This document shows positions 54,449 through 64,000 of a DNA stretch of 64,000 bases, piece by piece. The stretch is taken from positions 26,660,001 to 26,724,000 of the forward strand of contig CM060734.1 of NCBI GenBank assembly GCA_030704615.1, written 5' to 3'. A model generated the notes under the pieces. The model made no database searches and was not told where the DNA came from. It saw nothing but the letters and a program-made list of their open reading frames with translations. This DNA is from Takakia lepidozioides (taxonomy: Eukaryota; Streptophyta; Takakiopsida; Takakiales; Takakiaceae). The stretch's first letter is position 1. Every line of letters starts with the position of its first letter. Both the position numbers and the translations under genes were made by a program.

Positions 54449-55162
54449 ATGGCATTACCGCCACGTATACCGTATGGAGAACCGTGGCCATCACAAATGC
54501 CCTACAGAACCGTGAACGAATATGAAGCAGCCAACGAGTCACTCATCGTGCTGAAATCTGAGATGAACGAACCAGATGCACCAGCCGACCGTGGAAACAA
54601 CGCACCACGACCCACTCATCATGAGATGGAGCAAGAACGATGGCGCAATCCAAAGGATTGTCAAAAAATTGCAGAAGATATCGGTAACACTAAACCTATC
54701 TGCAAGTATTGCACACATGTAATGCCACATCTAAAAACAGCGCATTTACGAGACCTTACCTCATCCGCAAGGGAGGAAAGCAAAACGAACACACCGTGGC
54801 AGTTGCCAACGACTATCATCCAGCACAAGGATGAATTACGAAGGAGGAAATGGCGACAAAAAACCAAGATCATCCAAGGGAAGGACGAAATTCACCCAAA
54901 ACAGTTACCAGAAGCCAAGTGCTTCTTGGTAATCGCCGGCCGAGCAATTAAAGCTAACAGCGCTTTAAAGGAAGAAGGACAACACAACTGGATTACATCC
55001 ACAAGAACTTCTAGAGAAGTGCAAATGACAAACCAAAGGGCAAAATCCCTACTTAAACCCAGAAAGGCTTTCCACACTCCCTCTTCCATGAACTGGAAAT
55101 TGTTGTTTATGCAAATTCCAGTGTGCTTTATACTCCTGTTGATACAGGAATTGGCTCTCTAA
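54449..55162 (+). CDS. hypothetical ORF downstream of integrase
   Basis: 237 codons in one frame. Polar, rich in Glu, Lys, Arg and Gln, with a small Cys/His cluster (ICKYCTHVMPHLKTAHLRD) and a hydrophobic C-terminal stretch (LLFMQIPVCFILLLI) that could be a membrane segment. No family recognised. Its position after the integrase and its orientation suggest that it belongs to the same element. Confidence 0.4.
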   Translation: MALPPRIPYGEPWPSQMPYRTVNEYEAANESLIVLKSEMNEPDAPADRGNNAPRPTHHEMEQERWRNPKDCQKIAEDIGNTKPICKYCTHVMPHLKTAHLRDLTSSAREESKTNTPWQLPTTIIQHKDELRRRKWRQKTKIIQGKDEIHPKQLPEAKCFLVIAGRAIKANSALKEEGQHNWITSTRTSREVQMTNQRAKSLLKPRKAFHTPSSMNWKLLFMQIPVCFILLLIQELAL

Positions 55163-55192
55163 TTCCTTGCAGCAACAGCAAGACTATGGGAA

Positions 55193-55957
55193 ATGGCAGG
55201 CACCAAGCGGAAGACACAGGGTCCTTATGCACAGGTTTGCTTCAGAATCAGCACAGCCTTGAGGAAGATTGATGAAGACATAGAAACACGGGCGACGCTT
55301 GATAGTCTTGGCTTGCACTTCTTCGTCACCACCCTGAATTGGAATCTCAAACATGAGGATCTGTGCAGGGAGTTCTTGGAGAACTACAACACCAACACTC
55401 AGTCCACGCGCATCCGCGACACACAGATCCTACTGACCGAGCAATACTTGGCGGAGGGTTTTCATCTTCCTAGTCAGGACGTCCCGGCGCCCATCAACAA
55501 ACCCCAGAGGTTTGTGATTACGGACTTGTTTGAGAAACTCACGCAAATGGACCAAGGCTACACATGCAATCACAGCAAAGATCCGGGCTTTGAGAAGATA
55601 GGGCCAGTGCTTAGCACGTTGCTTTGCCTCAGGCAAAACAACACCTACTACACCAAGGAGCTGGTAGAGTAGGTTTTGATTTGCCTTAACGGGCAAATCG
55701 TTAACTGGGCAGGCTTCTTGCTGAAGAAGCTGATCCAGGAGCTTACCCGGCTGACGAAGAAGAAGAACCAGCCGACGTTTACCATGGCGACCCCTCTACT
55801 TCTGCAAATGATCCGACATACGGTTCGTTTGACACCAGAGGAGCAAACCACTCTAGGAATTATGCAACAAGTAGTAACAGTAGAGGAAGATGGGAGCAAG
55901 ACAGCCGTAGGGCAGGAAGAGGAAGAACAGGATTGCAGGAGGAGGGCGGACTTGTAA
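55193..55957 (+). pseudogene. extra ORF of the gypsy element, retroelement-type N-terminal domain
   Basis: Starts MAGTKRKTQGPYAQVCFRI and continues FVTTLNWNLKHEDLCREFL and RDTQILLTEQYLAEGFHLP, which recalls the plant transposon-associated domain found in additional ORFs of Athila/Tat elements. An in-frame TAG at 55670-55672 splits it; the same frame continues to 55957 (CLNGQIVNWAGFLLKKLIQE, later an acidic end). Function unknown; resemblance to the plant domain is by eye only. Confidence 0.45.
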
Positions 55958-56073
55958 AGGGGGCCCGCGTTGACGAAGGAGGTCCCAGTGGAACAGTGGA
56001 AACCATACTGACTTCCACAGGAAACTCGACATTGCAGAAAGAAGGAGGTGAACAGTAGCCAGAAGAGGCAGAC

Positions 56074-57240
56074 TTGGTCGACGCCTCAACCACCAATGAC
56101 ACAAACAATCAACAGACCAATACGGAACAACAAGCAATGGAGGTGGAAACAATAGTCTTGCAGCAGCAGCAAACGGGGGAGGTGACACAGGGCCAACAGC
56201 AGTTCACCCAGCAAGAGAACCATTCCAGTTTGGAATTACTACTATCACAACAAGTCCTAGACACAACAGTATGGGACACAGGATTGGAGGAAACACCAGG
56301 CAATGCCATTCTCCAAGCAATACAAGCTCTGAATCAGGCAACGATATACATGAACATAGTCAAAGATTACATAACCCCGGAGCGACTTAATATGATCATG
56401 GAGCACATCAAAGCCAAGCACCAACAGAAGCTTGCAGCAGTACAAACGACATGTAACCATGAGGTTACAATTGTTGTCTTGGAGGACCAGAAGAGCACTA
56501 TGCTCCGCCAGTACAACAACCTGAAAAATTGTCGAGCTGAATGGGAACAAAAGTGGCAGCGGCAGAAGGAAGAAACTCATGCAGTCCAGGCAGATCTTGA
56601 CGCAAAGAGAGATCAACACCGAACAATGGAGACAAAAATTGACGCACTCACGGAACAGCTCAGAGCCACTAAAACCCAGATGAACAAAATTTTGTCAAGC
56701 AACACCGTACTACTGCAACAGAGGGCAGATTCTGAGAGCAAGTTGTTCTCGGCAATTACAGAGAGAGACATTGCCCTAGGCAATGAACATGAATGGAAGC
56801 AGCAGCTGGAGAAGCTGACTCTTCAGACAAGGTTAAATGCAGCAGATGCAGCCCTGGCTGGCACATGGATAAACCAGGGAAATCCCCTCGAAATGAAGAA
56901 AGTGAACATGAAATGCTGTAGAGTATCAAAAACCAATTGGCGAAATTGGTGACAAACATTCATGAGGAATTCCTGCCACCAATTCCAGAACAAGAAGAGC
57001 TCATGGACCAAGATCAACAGGAGGAACAAGACCATGAACAAGAACATGAAGCACCAATACGATCTACAACAACAACACCACCACAGATACCACCAGCAAC
57101 ACAACCACCACAGCTTGAAGGGGCACCAGTACATGCCACAGCAGGGCCATCCAACCAAGAGGTAACCACTGTGCCACTGCCATGCATTCTTGTGGCATCA
57201 GCGTCACTTTCAGTGGATGATTTTCAGATCAGGCCATGCA
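56074..57240 (+). pseudogene. coiled-coil and Gln/Pro-rich ORF of the gypsy element
   Basis: 56074-56952 is one frame. A Gln/Thr-rich start is followed by long heptad-rich helices (MIMEHIKAKHQQKLAAVQT, KIDALTEQLRATKTQMNKIL, EWKQQLEKLTLQTRLNAAD). Near 56900 the frame shifts by one and continues in 56937-57240 with LAKLVTNIHEEFLPPIPEQ, an acidic/Gln run and a Pro-rich tail. No known function; a structural role for the element is a guess. Confidence 0.45.
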
Positions 57241-57329
57241 AATGGGATGGGGAATGGCTCAAGTATTCAGAAGAATACTTCAGAATGATGAGCATTCAGG
57301 CCCAGTGCTTCTTAACAACCTGTATATGT

Positions 57330-57840
57330 CAGGACTTAACAAGGCTAACAATAATGTTTGTTTTATGTGTGTGAAGCACATTAGAACTCAAGCCTTCCAC
57401 CGGTTGATGGGTAAAGACTTTAAACCCTGCATTCAACAAGAGGTATGGCTATCACCTGACCTTGTTTTGAAAGGCATTTCCGAGGAGATACAGAATCTGA
57501 TCCCTGAAGTACATGTAGCTTTTAGTAGTCTCCCTTACATGATGAGAATCTACAAACTACACAAAAAGAAGTCAGATGGATCACCAATGCCCATAACTGT
57601 ATTTTCAGTGAGCTAGTCTGTCTTCTTACACGTGCTACCATGGACTTGTTGCCTTTGGTGAAAGAATGGGTCAAGACACGTTTAGATACTTATGAAAAGT
57701 TTTTCAAAGTGTCTACCTCCATGTATTAGATTATAGACAACATCTCTAGCTTTGGATCGAAGCGCTGTGAGGTGGATGTCTTTAAAACATGTATGAATGG
57801 AAGTGATAGGGAGTTTGAAGTTATCTTGAAGTGTTGAGAT
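57330..57840 (+). pseudogene. reverse-transcriptase-like fragment (possibly Penelope-type or LINE)
   Basis: LNKANNNVCFMCVKHIRTQA, then VAFSSLPYMMRIYKLHKKKS and GSPMPITVFSVS resemble the N-terminal RT blocks 'dKa..vv.C...y' and 'lP....i.KlHK...RPI'. A TAG near 57615 interrupts the frame, which goes on to about 57835 (SKRCEVDVFKTCMNGSD, perhaps around the first catalytic Asp). The rest is missing. Confidence 0.4.
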
Positions 57841-57900
57841 GTTGTAGTTGTGTATGCCTCCTCTGGTGCCAGCGGAAATGACGGAGAGTGGGCCTGTGGC

Positions 57901-59756
57901 CTACCCTTGCCGGCGAATAACTAGGATAAGGGGGGCGTATTTCTGACGTTTTTCAAGGATGGAGGTGCTCTGGAAACGGTCGTGACAGAACGTAAATTTG
58001 ATGAAGTGTATGATGAGTGATGGGGTAGGGGTGGAGGATGGGGGGGCATTTATAGGGTGCCCCTGGACTAATAGAATGTCCGGGCAGAGTCTTGCGGGGC
58101 ATGTGCATGTAGCGTGGGGTTGACAGATGCAGGGTAGTAGCCAGGTTGGAACTATATGGTCTAGGGGTCTGCCTTGGTAGGTACCCGCGTTGATGAGTGA
58201 GAACCATCGGGTTCCTTTATGCCGTTGGAATAGTTTGTGGATGTGCCATACGGCTTGATTATGTCTGGCAATGCGAAGTCTATGTATGTCTAGGTGAGGG
58301 CATTTGTTGAGAATGTGAGGCCAGGTGTCACGTACCACATGTATATGAGAGCAAAGGGGGCAGTGTGGGGATGGGAAAATGGTTGGCCAGAAGATATGTT
58401 TGCATTGATGCCCCATGTACTGGGCAAATCTAAACTTAAGTGTTTGTCGGATTTGTGCATCGGAGGTGGCTTTAGAGTGCCAGAAGTGGTTGGATATTTT
58501 ATGGTGAAGTACCATGGAGTGAGTCCATTTTTGGATATGTTGTTTGGTGTGATTGAGAGATGTAGCGGCTTGTTTGTTGGCTTCTTTAGATAGAGTAGAG
58601 TGGAGGTTGCGAATAGGTTTAGGTTCGAGGGGGCTTGGGATTGGATGTATTAGCCAAAAAGGGTGCGTGTACGCAATGTGGAGGGGGTCTATGGAGGGTT
58701 CCACTGGGGGTTTCGAGGCCCCTAGTTGGGCAAGGAGGTCAGCCTCTTCGTTCCCGTTAATTCCGGTATGTGAGCGTACTTTAAGAAATTGAATGGGTTT
58801 GTTAATTGAGATGGCTAGGGTGATGATGGCAGAGATAAGATTACGGTCTGGGTCGTGGTGGTGGGAGGATGGACAGGCTATGTGGTTTTGCAAGAGAAAG
58901 AGCAAGGTTAAGGTGTCTGTAAAAATGTAGTATGGTGGGGAGAGTGCGTGTAGTTGGGAGAGGGCTTCGTAGATGGCCATAAGCTCAGCACATAGGATGG
59001 TTGCGGGACCCAGGAGTCGGTGGGCTGTACCAGTGCCAGTGGCCGCATGGTAGACTCCATATCCGGCGCAGGAGCCGGTTCGGGAGCCGTCTGTGAAGTG
59101 TGCATGTGCTGGAGGGTAATTTAGAGAGATAGGGCCTAAGTGAATTGGGGGTGCGCCGACATGAGTGGTATGGAGTGGTGAGAGGGGACAGGAAGGGGTC
59201 TGAGTCCATGTTTTGTTTGTTTTTGGTCTATAGGGGGGGTCTAGAGGGGACGTGTGAAGGTGTCATTGGAAAGGGTGTGATAGCCATGCCGTGAGTGTCG
59301 GACAACAACTTTTTAAGGTGGGTGGAGAATTCTAGAGGTATACGGGTGTGGGAAGCGTTGTGGACTAACATGATTAGGGTTGTAGTGGGTTCTTTGTGCC
59401 ATAGGTATTTTGGGAAGGGTAGGTTACGTGTGTATTGAAGTTGTTTGGGTTCAATGGCCATCAGAGGTGTAACGTCAGGGGGAAGTTGGAGAAGGGGGTG
59501 GTGGTGGTGGGGCATTTTTTGTTGTGTTAGGATGAGAATGGTTGAGGTGGAGGGTGAGGAGTGTGTTGCCTGGCGGGCCCATTGGAGCCTCGTGTGTAAG
59601 TGGCCCAACAGGCGGGTGAGCAAGGCCACCTCCTATCCATGTGTGTTGGGTAGCGGTTCCTAAAGCCCCGAATATCCGGTCACGTGGATGTGGGTTGTTG
59701 TAGATGGAGAGCTCCATGAGGCAGGTTAGTGGACTGGAGTAATATGAGTGAGTCAA
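57901..59756 (-). pseudogene. retroelement C-terminal part with RNase H and Cys/His domain
   Basis: The RNase H frame starts at about 59230 and reads AHAHFTDGSRTGSCAGYGVY (Asp), then ATILCAELMAIYEALSQLHA (Glu), YYIFTDTLTLLFLL (Asp) and VRSHTGINGNEEADLLAQLG (Asp). All four catalytic acids are present. After it come CPLCSHIHVVRDTWPHILNK, then CPHLDIHRLRIARHNQ, a zinc-binding C-terminus of the LINE type. Upstream (59228-59756) further element protein continues after a frameshift near 59232. The RT itself is not in the window. RNase H would remove the RNA template strand. Confidence 0.8.
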
Positions 59757-59891
59757 CTGAAACGATGTGATGAGAAGTTTGAGGATATCTGAGGGGAGGG
59801 TAGTATGGGAGTAGGCTTGCGCAAGTTTGTTTAGATTACGGGGCTTCTTAGTGTGGGTATCGCCAAGGTATCGGTTAAGAAGCTAGCTGAT

Positions 59892-60761
59892 CTATGTGGC
59901 AAAGTCTTGTTTTGGAGGCTGTAACTGGCTATTCTGTGTGTTAGAGGTGGAGTATTTATACCAAAGCCAAGCCAGCCGGACATTGGAGATGGATCCGGAA
60001 AAACTACCATTGATTGTGTAGATATTGGATTGTGCGGTGCTGGGGCAGATTAATGGGTGGCCAGGTAAAATATCTTTGTCGGGGTTGCATTCAGTGATGC
60101 GTATTTGTATATTAGGAGTGACTAAGGGTTGGCTAATGTAGCGGGTGTCGGCGGGTTGGGTTTGCGAGGCATGATGTTGGTGGGTGTGCGCTAGATAGGT
60201 GGTGTTTGTGGTTTTGTGGAATCTAATGAGGAGAGTGTGGTTATGAGCCGGATCACAGTCGTCATGTGTCCCAAAGAGGTCGTCTTCAATTTGCCATGTG
60301 TTATCTTCAGCAGGGAATCCCACCCATTTGCACAAATAAAATGTATCAACGCATATAGCACCAAAGGCGTCACGTGATGTTTGGGATTTGATGCCGAGGA
60401 TAGCTTCAATGGCGAAGGCCTCGGGGTGGTCTGGGTCTGATAGGTGGGGATGGGTGGTTGGTAATTGGGGGCTAGGGGGTGGTTGTTGATGTGTGTTAGT
60501 TGGTAGATAGGGAGGTATGGTGAGAGGGGTGGTGGGGGGGGGGGGGGTTGGGGGGTTTTGGGTTGCTTTAAGTAGTTGTAGTATTGATGGGGCTGGGGCT
60601 GTTCTGAATTCAGGGAGGAGGTCTTGGGCATTGTGCAGGTAGAGCGTGCATGGCATATCGCATTCTAAGGTGCAGGAGGCAGATGGCTGGCAAAAGAGGA
60701 AACAGAGGTGAAGTATGTAGTGACGTGTCTTAATCGTGGCGCGTGAGTGTTTTAAGGTCAA
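59892..60761 (-). CDS. chromodomain protein beside the RNase H retroelement
   Basis: 289 codons in one frame. The Pro/Thr-rich N-terminal half includes a proline run coded by the G-tract at about 60533-60547. The centre reads EAFAIEAILGIKSQTSRDAF, then DTFYLCKWVGFPAEDNTWQI, a chromodomain with the 'YLvKW.Gfp.e.nTWe' core and an insertion between strands. Such domains bind methylated histone H3. The ORF lies directly upstream of the RNase H part in the same orientation, so it could be part of that element. Alternatively, it is a host protein fragment. Confidence 0.65.
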   Translation of the reverse strand: MTLKHSRATIKTRHYILHLCFLFCQPSASCTLECDMPCTLYLHNAQDLLPEFRTAPAPSILQLLKATQNPPTPPPPTTPLTIPPYLPTNTHQQPPPSPQLPTTHPHLSDPDHPEAFAIEAILGIKSQTSRDAFGAICVDTFYLCKWVGFPAEDNTWQIEDDLFGTHDDCDPAHNHTLLIRFHKTTNTTYLAHTHQHHASQTQPADTRYISQPLVTPNIQIRITECNPDKDILPGHPLICPSTAQSNIYTINGSFSGSISNVRLAWLWYKYSTSNTQNSQLQPPKQDFAT

Positions 60762-61559
60762 TTGGCTTGGGGTTAGGAGCCGGTGTCCATTAGCAGTGGG
60801 AGTTGGGCAAGGTTAGTGATATGTTGAGCTTTGAAGTAAGCGAGGATGTGTTTTTTCTATTTAGGGTGCGAGTTCTCAAGTTGTGAGGAAGAGGGGCTAT
60901 TGTTCCAAGCGCGTTCAAGTGGTGATATGGAGTTGGGGTAGCCAAGAAGATCAGTTTGGATGCTTATTTTCATTTGGTGTAGGAGAAAGAGGGTGCGGGC
61001 AGTAGGTGAGTGGAGGCAGGATTGGGGGTGGAGGGAGGGGAGGGAGTATAGCCCATTGTATTGGCATGAAGTGTTCTGAAATGTGTTGGTAGTTGTGTGC
61101 TAGTTTCAGGGAGTTTGGTTGGAAATAGAGAGCGTGTCTGTCTTGAGAGTCGATATAGAGGGTGCCAATAATTTCTTGAATACTGAGAGGGCCGGGGTTA
61201 GGGCGTATGTCACCGCAACGTAGTAATAATAGAGTAGAACAAATGCTTGAGTACAGGTTGTTCGTGGTAGGGGGGTGGTGATAGAAGTGTTTTGATTTTT
61301 CTGGGTGTAATGGGAAACGACCATGTGGGCAGTGGGTGAGGGATTGTTGTGGTGATAGATTATTTGGATTATTTTATTGGTATATGGGTTGGTAAAGGGG
61401 GGGTGGGGAGGGTTTGTAGGGGGCGAGCCGAGTGCGGATGAGAGTAGTTGGTAGAGATAGAGTGAGTAGGGGGGATATATTGGGGATGGAGTAAGGGTTG
61501 GGGTGTATGCATATACTTAAGGAGATATGTATTTCTGCAAGTTTTTGGTTTTGCCCCAC
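60762..61559. other. no gene recognised; minus-strand element remnants likely
   Basis: Minus-strand open frames of 60-100 codons (61106-61324, 61369-61662) are Pro/Thr/His-rich like the neighbouring element ORFs but have no motif. I cannot place the missing RT here. Confidence 0.4.
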
Positions 61560-62197
61560 AGATGTTTTGTCGCGTGTTGGAGGGACCGTGCCATCCTATT
61601 GCTTGGGAAAACCGGGTATACCTAACGTGTGGCCTATGAAGGTTGGAACCAACCTTACACAAGAAGAGATGGACAACTTGACCCTTGCAGGTTTTCGACT
61701 AGTCCATCCTTCCAACGTTCCTGATCCGAACTTTCTTGTGGGACCACTTCCAGTGGAACAACATATTCATCAAGGTGTTGTCCTTCCTGTGGGTAAGTAT
61801 CCCACTACACGCTATGGGGTGCGCATTTGGCGTCGGGATCCGACTCCTCGACACTTGAGTTGCCAAGAGTCAGCGGAGACTCTTATTGCTGAGGTTCGTG
61901 GATTCAGAAATGTGCCTCAGCCAGGTTATGGGAGAATTTACCAGCTACAAACAGAGGGATCTACCAGAGCAGGATTGGTTTACAATGTATACATTGGTCA
62001 GTTTCCATCTTGTGATTGTCCCGACTTTGATGAGCTATCTGTCAAGAAGAAAAACAAACATATCTACCTTGTAAGCACATGTACTTCATGTACAACGTGC
62101 ATCTAGGATGCGCCGGGGCTTATGAGATCCACCAACCTTCCCTTAGCCAGTTAGATGTTAGGGCTATGCTAAAGAAGGACCCTAGTTCAACTTCTTA
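61560..62197 (+). pseudogene. SWIM zinc-finger protein fragment
   Basis: After a possible splice acceptor (TTTTGCCCCACAG at 61560) the frame reads VEQHIHQGVVLPVGKYPTTR and continues to GRIYQLQTEGSTRAGLVYNV and PSCDCPDFDELSVKKKNKH, the first half of a SWIM finger (CxC). The second half (PCKHMYFMYNVHLG, the CxH pair) stands one frame over, from about 62070 to the TAG at 62197, so a small indel splits the finger. SWIM fingers bind DNA or proteins and are common in MULE transposases. No transposase core is present here. Confidence 0.65.
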
Positions 62198-62838
62198 GTG
62201 ACACATGAAATGCACAAAAAAAGAACCTCTAACTTGTGCCGTTCATTTTCATGCATGTGACATGTAATTATCTTGTTACTACTTTATTCCAAACATGACA
62301 CATAGCATTTGTTAGTACATAAGTTCCTATTTTGGTTAAAATGGAACTTGTGTACCTGTCATACAAGTTTTCAAATTATAGAACTGCTTGGCATTACAAA
62401 CAGACATGCAATGTGGTGGTTCCAAACATGACACATATGCATTTGTTAGTACAAAAGTCCATATTTTGGTTAATATGAAACTGTTTTCCTTGAATACAAG
62501 TTTGCAAACTATTACTTTGGCCAGGGATCTTGTATTCTCTTCAGTTTAAGGTGGTGCATTAGTTGGAGTTAGTGGTCACATGCATCTTTGACCATTGACT
62601 ACTGATTTTGTTAGCTAAGATTTTATTTATTTATTTATCTATATACATATGATGTATCATTTGCATATGCAATAAATACGTCGTATTCTATGTTATATAA
62701 CTCCATTGCATACAATCTACAATGTGTGCATACAAATTTGTCACATGCATATATAATAAGGGATTTTGTGCATGCATGCACGCAACCTGTGCATATGGAA
62801 TAGCAACCCCCTAAGGTAGGTAGAGGGATCGGCTGGGA
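62198..62838. other. AT-rich intergenic, no gene
   Basis: About 640 bp, AT-rich. A diverged direct repeat is visible: CCAAACATGACACATA.GCATTTGTTAGTACA.AAGT occurs at about 62290 and 62424. No coding potential seen. Confidence 0.6.
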
Positions 62839-63454
62839 TTATATTATTAGGTGCTCTCCGTAGATGGGTGTTCGTAGCAGGGTTATGATTTCATGGTGGC
62901 CTGGATGAATGTTGGCCGCCGGTGATTTGGACGCAAAAGTCCATGCGTGATAGAGATGACGGGGTTGGGGGCCGCGGGTATGATTGTACTGGGGTAGGAT
63001 TTTATTTGGGGTAACTACGTGGCGCGCGGAGAGGGGTACCATGCGGGATTTACTCATTGAGTATTTCAGAGTGGGCGATGGGCGGGAATACGTTGGAAGA
63101 GAGACGGGGTGTATTGAGCTTGGGTGTGCAATTGCAGAAGTTGATCGATTGCGCAAAGTGAGGCTTGCGGCCATCGTAGTGGGAGGGGCATGTCATATCT
63201 TGGTGTAGGTGAGATTGAGGACTGCCTGCCCAGGTACTTTGGAAGTCCCAAAAAGACTGAGTTAAAATAGAAGCTGATAGTTGAAATTGAATAGTGAAAG
63301 AAGAGAGTACAAAATCGCAGTGTAATACAGCGAGGGAGAGAAAGATAGTGAGTAGAATGGAGACCACCCAAGCCACGATGTGGTGGCATGCCCTTTGGAT
63401 TGTGACCTTGGTGCGTGCTGTCTCTGCAGGTTTACGCATTGGTCGTGTTGGCAT

Positions 63455-64000
63455 TCATGAGGTGAGCTTCCGTGGCTTGGACGCTGCTGTTGGATAGTTG
63501 CCTGGACCCCTAGGGAGCCCGAAGCGTGGAAGCGGGTGGGGGGACGGTAACTCAAGTAGGGCCAATGGCGGGCGTGCTCTCGTGTGTGCATTTTTGGCAG
63601 CATTGGCAGCAGCTTGACCTGTGACTTGATTGAGCCTGCATGGGGGAGTGGGTAGTTTCTCAAGCACCTTGTTTGCGAAGAAGAGTGCTAAGTTAGCACC
63701 GAGATTCTTGGTAATAGAGTCTTGGAGTGACAAGAGGTAGGTGTGGTGTTCTTCCTGCTGGGCGGCCATGCTAACGGAAACCCTGGTTTCCATAGCCACT
63801 AGATCCTCTTTGATATCCGTTTTGATGGAGATGGCATGAGCGGCCAGGCATTTGTCAATTTCTGCCATTAGTGTATCGTGTCCCTGCTTTTGATTTGAGT
63901 TGAAGCTGATAGATTGTACAATATCGGCAAGTGCTTGATTGATGTTTGCAACTCTCAGTCGCTCGCAAATTTCCGCAGCTGGTGGTATGTGGTTTGAACT
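63455..64000 (-). CDS. coiled-coil ORF of unknown family, partial at the window edge
   Basis: The frame is open from the window end (64000) to a stop at 63455, at least 181 codons. It reads ERLRVANINQALADIVQSIS, then MAEIDKCLAAHAISIKTDIK and VSMAAQQEEHHTYLLSLQDS, helical and charged, followed by a Pro/Ala-rich tail. It resembles retroelement ORF1/gag-like proteins in composition only. With the minus-strand RNase H and chromodomain ORFs at 57.9-60.8 kb it could belong to one large element interrupted by the SWIM fragment. Confidence 0.45.
   Translation of the reverse strand, partial: SSNHIPPAAEICERLRVANINQALADIVQSISFNSNQKQGHDTLMAEIDKCLAAHAISIKTDIKEDLVAMETRVSVSMAAQQEEHHTYLLSLQDSITKNLGANLALFFANKVLEKLPTPPCRLNQVTGQAAANAAKNAHTRARPPLALLELPSPHPLPRFGLPRGPGNYPTAASKPRKLTS

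Overview
The window looks like nuclear DNA of a streptophyte with a large, repeat-rich genome; a charophyte alga of the Chara type fits best, but this is inference. The evidence is: spliced genes with GT-AG introns; a two-exon DUF1685 gene, a family known from plants; plant-style LINE, Ty3/gypsy and CACTA (Tnp2) remnants; and a gypsy element that carries a cytosine-5 DNA methyltransferase, an arrangement reported from charophyte algae and dinoflagellates. I recognise only one gene with confidence as host (about 10.75-13.15 kb). Almost everything else is mobile DNA in various states of decay, often nested.

Layout. 0-2.06 kb: 3' end of a LINE ORF2. 2.74-6.95 kb (minus): an integrase fragment of the methyltransferase element (copy C), interrupted by the 3' half of a chromodomain gypsy element with its LTR. 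7.22-8.32 kb: a reversed LTR of the methyltransferase element, CT/GA foldback repeats and a CACTA-like terminus. 8.3-16.6 kb: unique-looking DNA around the DUF1685 gene. 16.66-31.68 kb: two overlapping, differently damaged copies (A and B) of the methyltransferase gypsy element. Together they give LTR - leader - gag with two zinc knuckles - C5 methyltransferase - TAG CAA CCA - RT - RNase H - integrase - PHD finger - LTR. A truncated chromodomain-element LTR and a minisatellite lie between them. 31.7-36.6 kb: no gene seen. 37.4-42.7 kb: GCGAC-rich subterminal repeats, a proline-rich SET-domain reading frame and a spliced CACTA Tnp2 transposase interrupted by a tRNA-derived SINE with a 14-bp target duplication. 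42.65-44.2 kb: a gag-like retroelement. 44.9-46.74 kb: a four-exon gene resembling a beta-class (N4/N6) DNA methyltransferase. 46.87-47.29 kb: an array of 18-bp palindromes. 47.6-49.4 kb: two divergent, homologous genes of unknown family, separated by three 96-bp repeats that carry related palindromes. 49.4-53.7 kb (minus): the 5' half of a second chromodomain gypsy element. 53.7-57.4 kb: 3' end of another gypsy element with long extra ORFs after the integrase. 57.3-64 kb: an RT-like fragment, a minus-strand retroelement RNase H, a chromodomain ORF, a SWIM zinc-finger fragment and a coiled-coil ORF running off the edge.

Two themes run through the window. First, chromatin writers and readers sit in, or directly beside, mobile DNA: a C5 methyltransferase, a beta-class-like methyltransferase, a SET domain, a PHD finger and two chromodomains. 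Second, most in-frame stops that I traced inside otherwise open frames are TAG, and two of them can be shown by comparing copies to have been CAG. That fits decay by deamination of methylated CHG sites. Copies A and C of the methyltransferase element also share one 5-bp target duplication around the same LTR insertion, so they look like two halves of one locus separated by an inversion (or by an assembly artefact).
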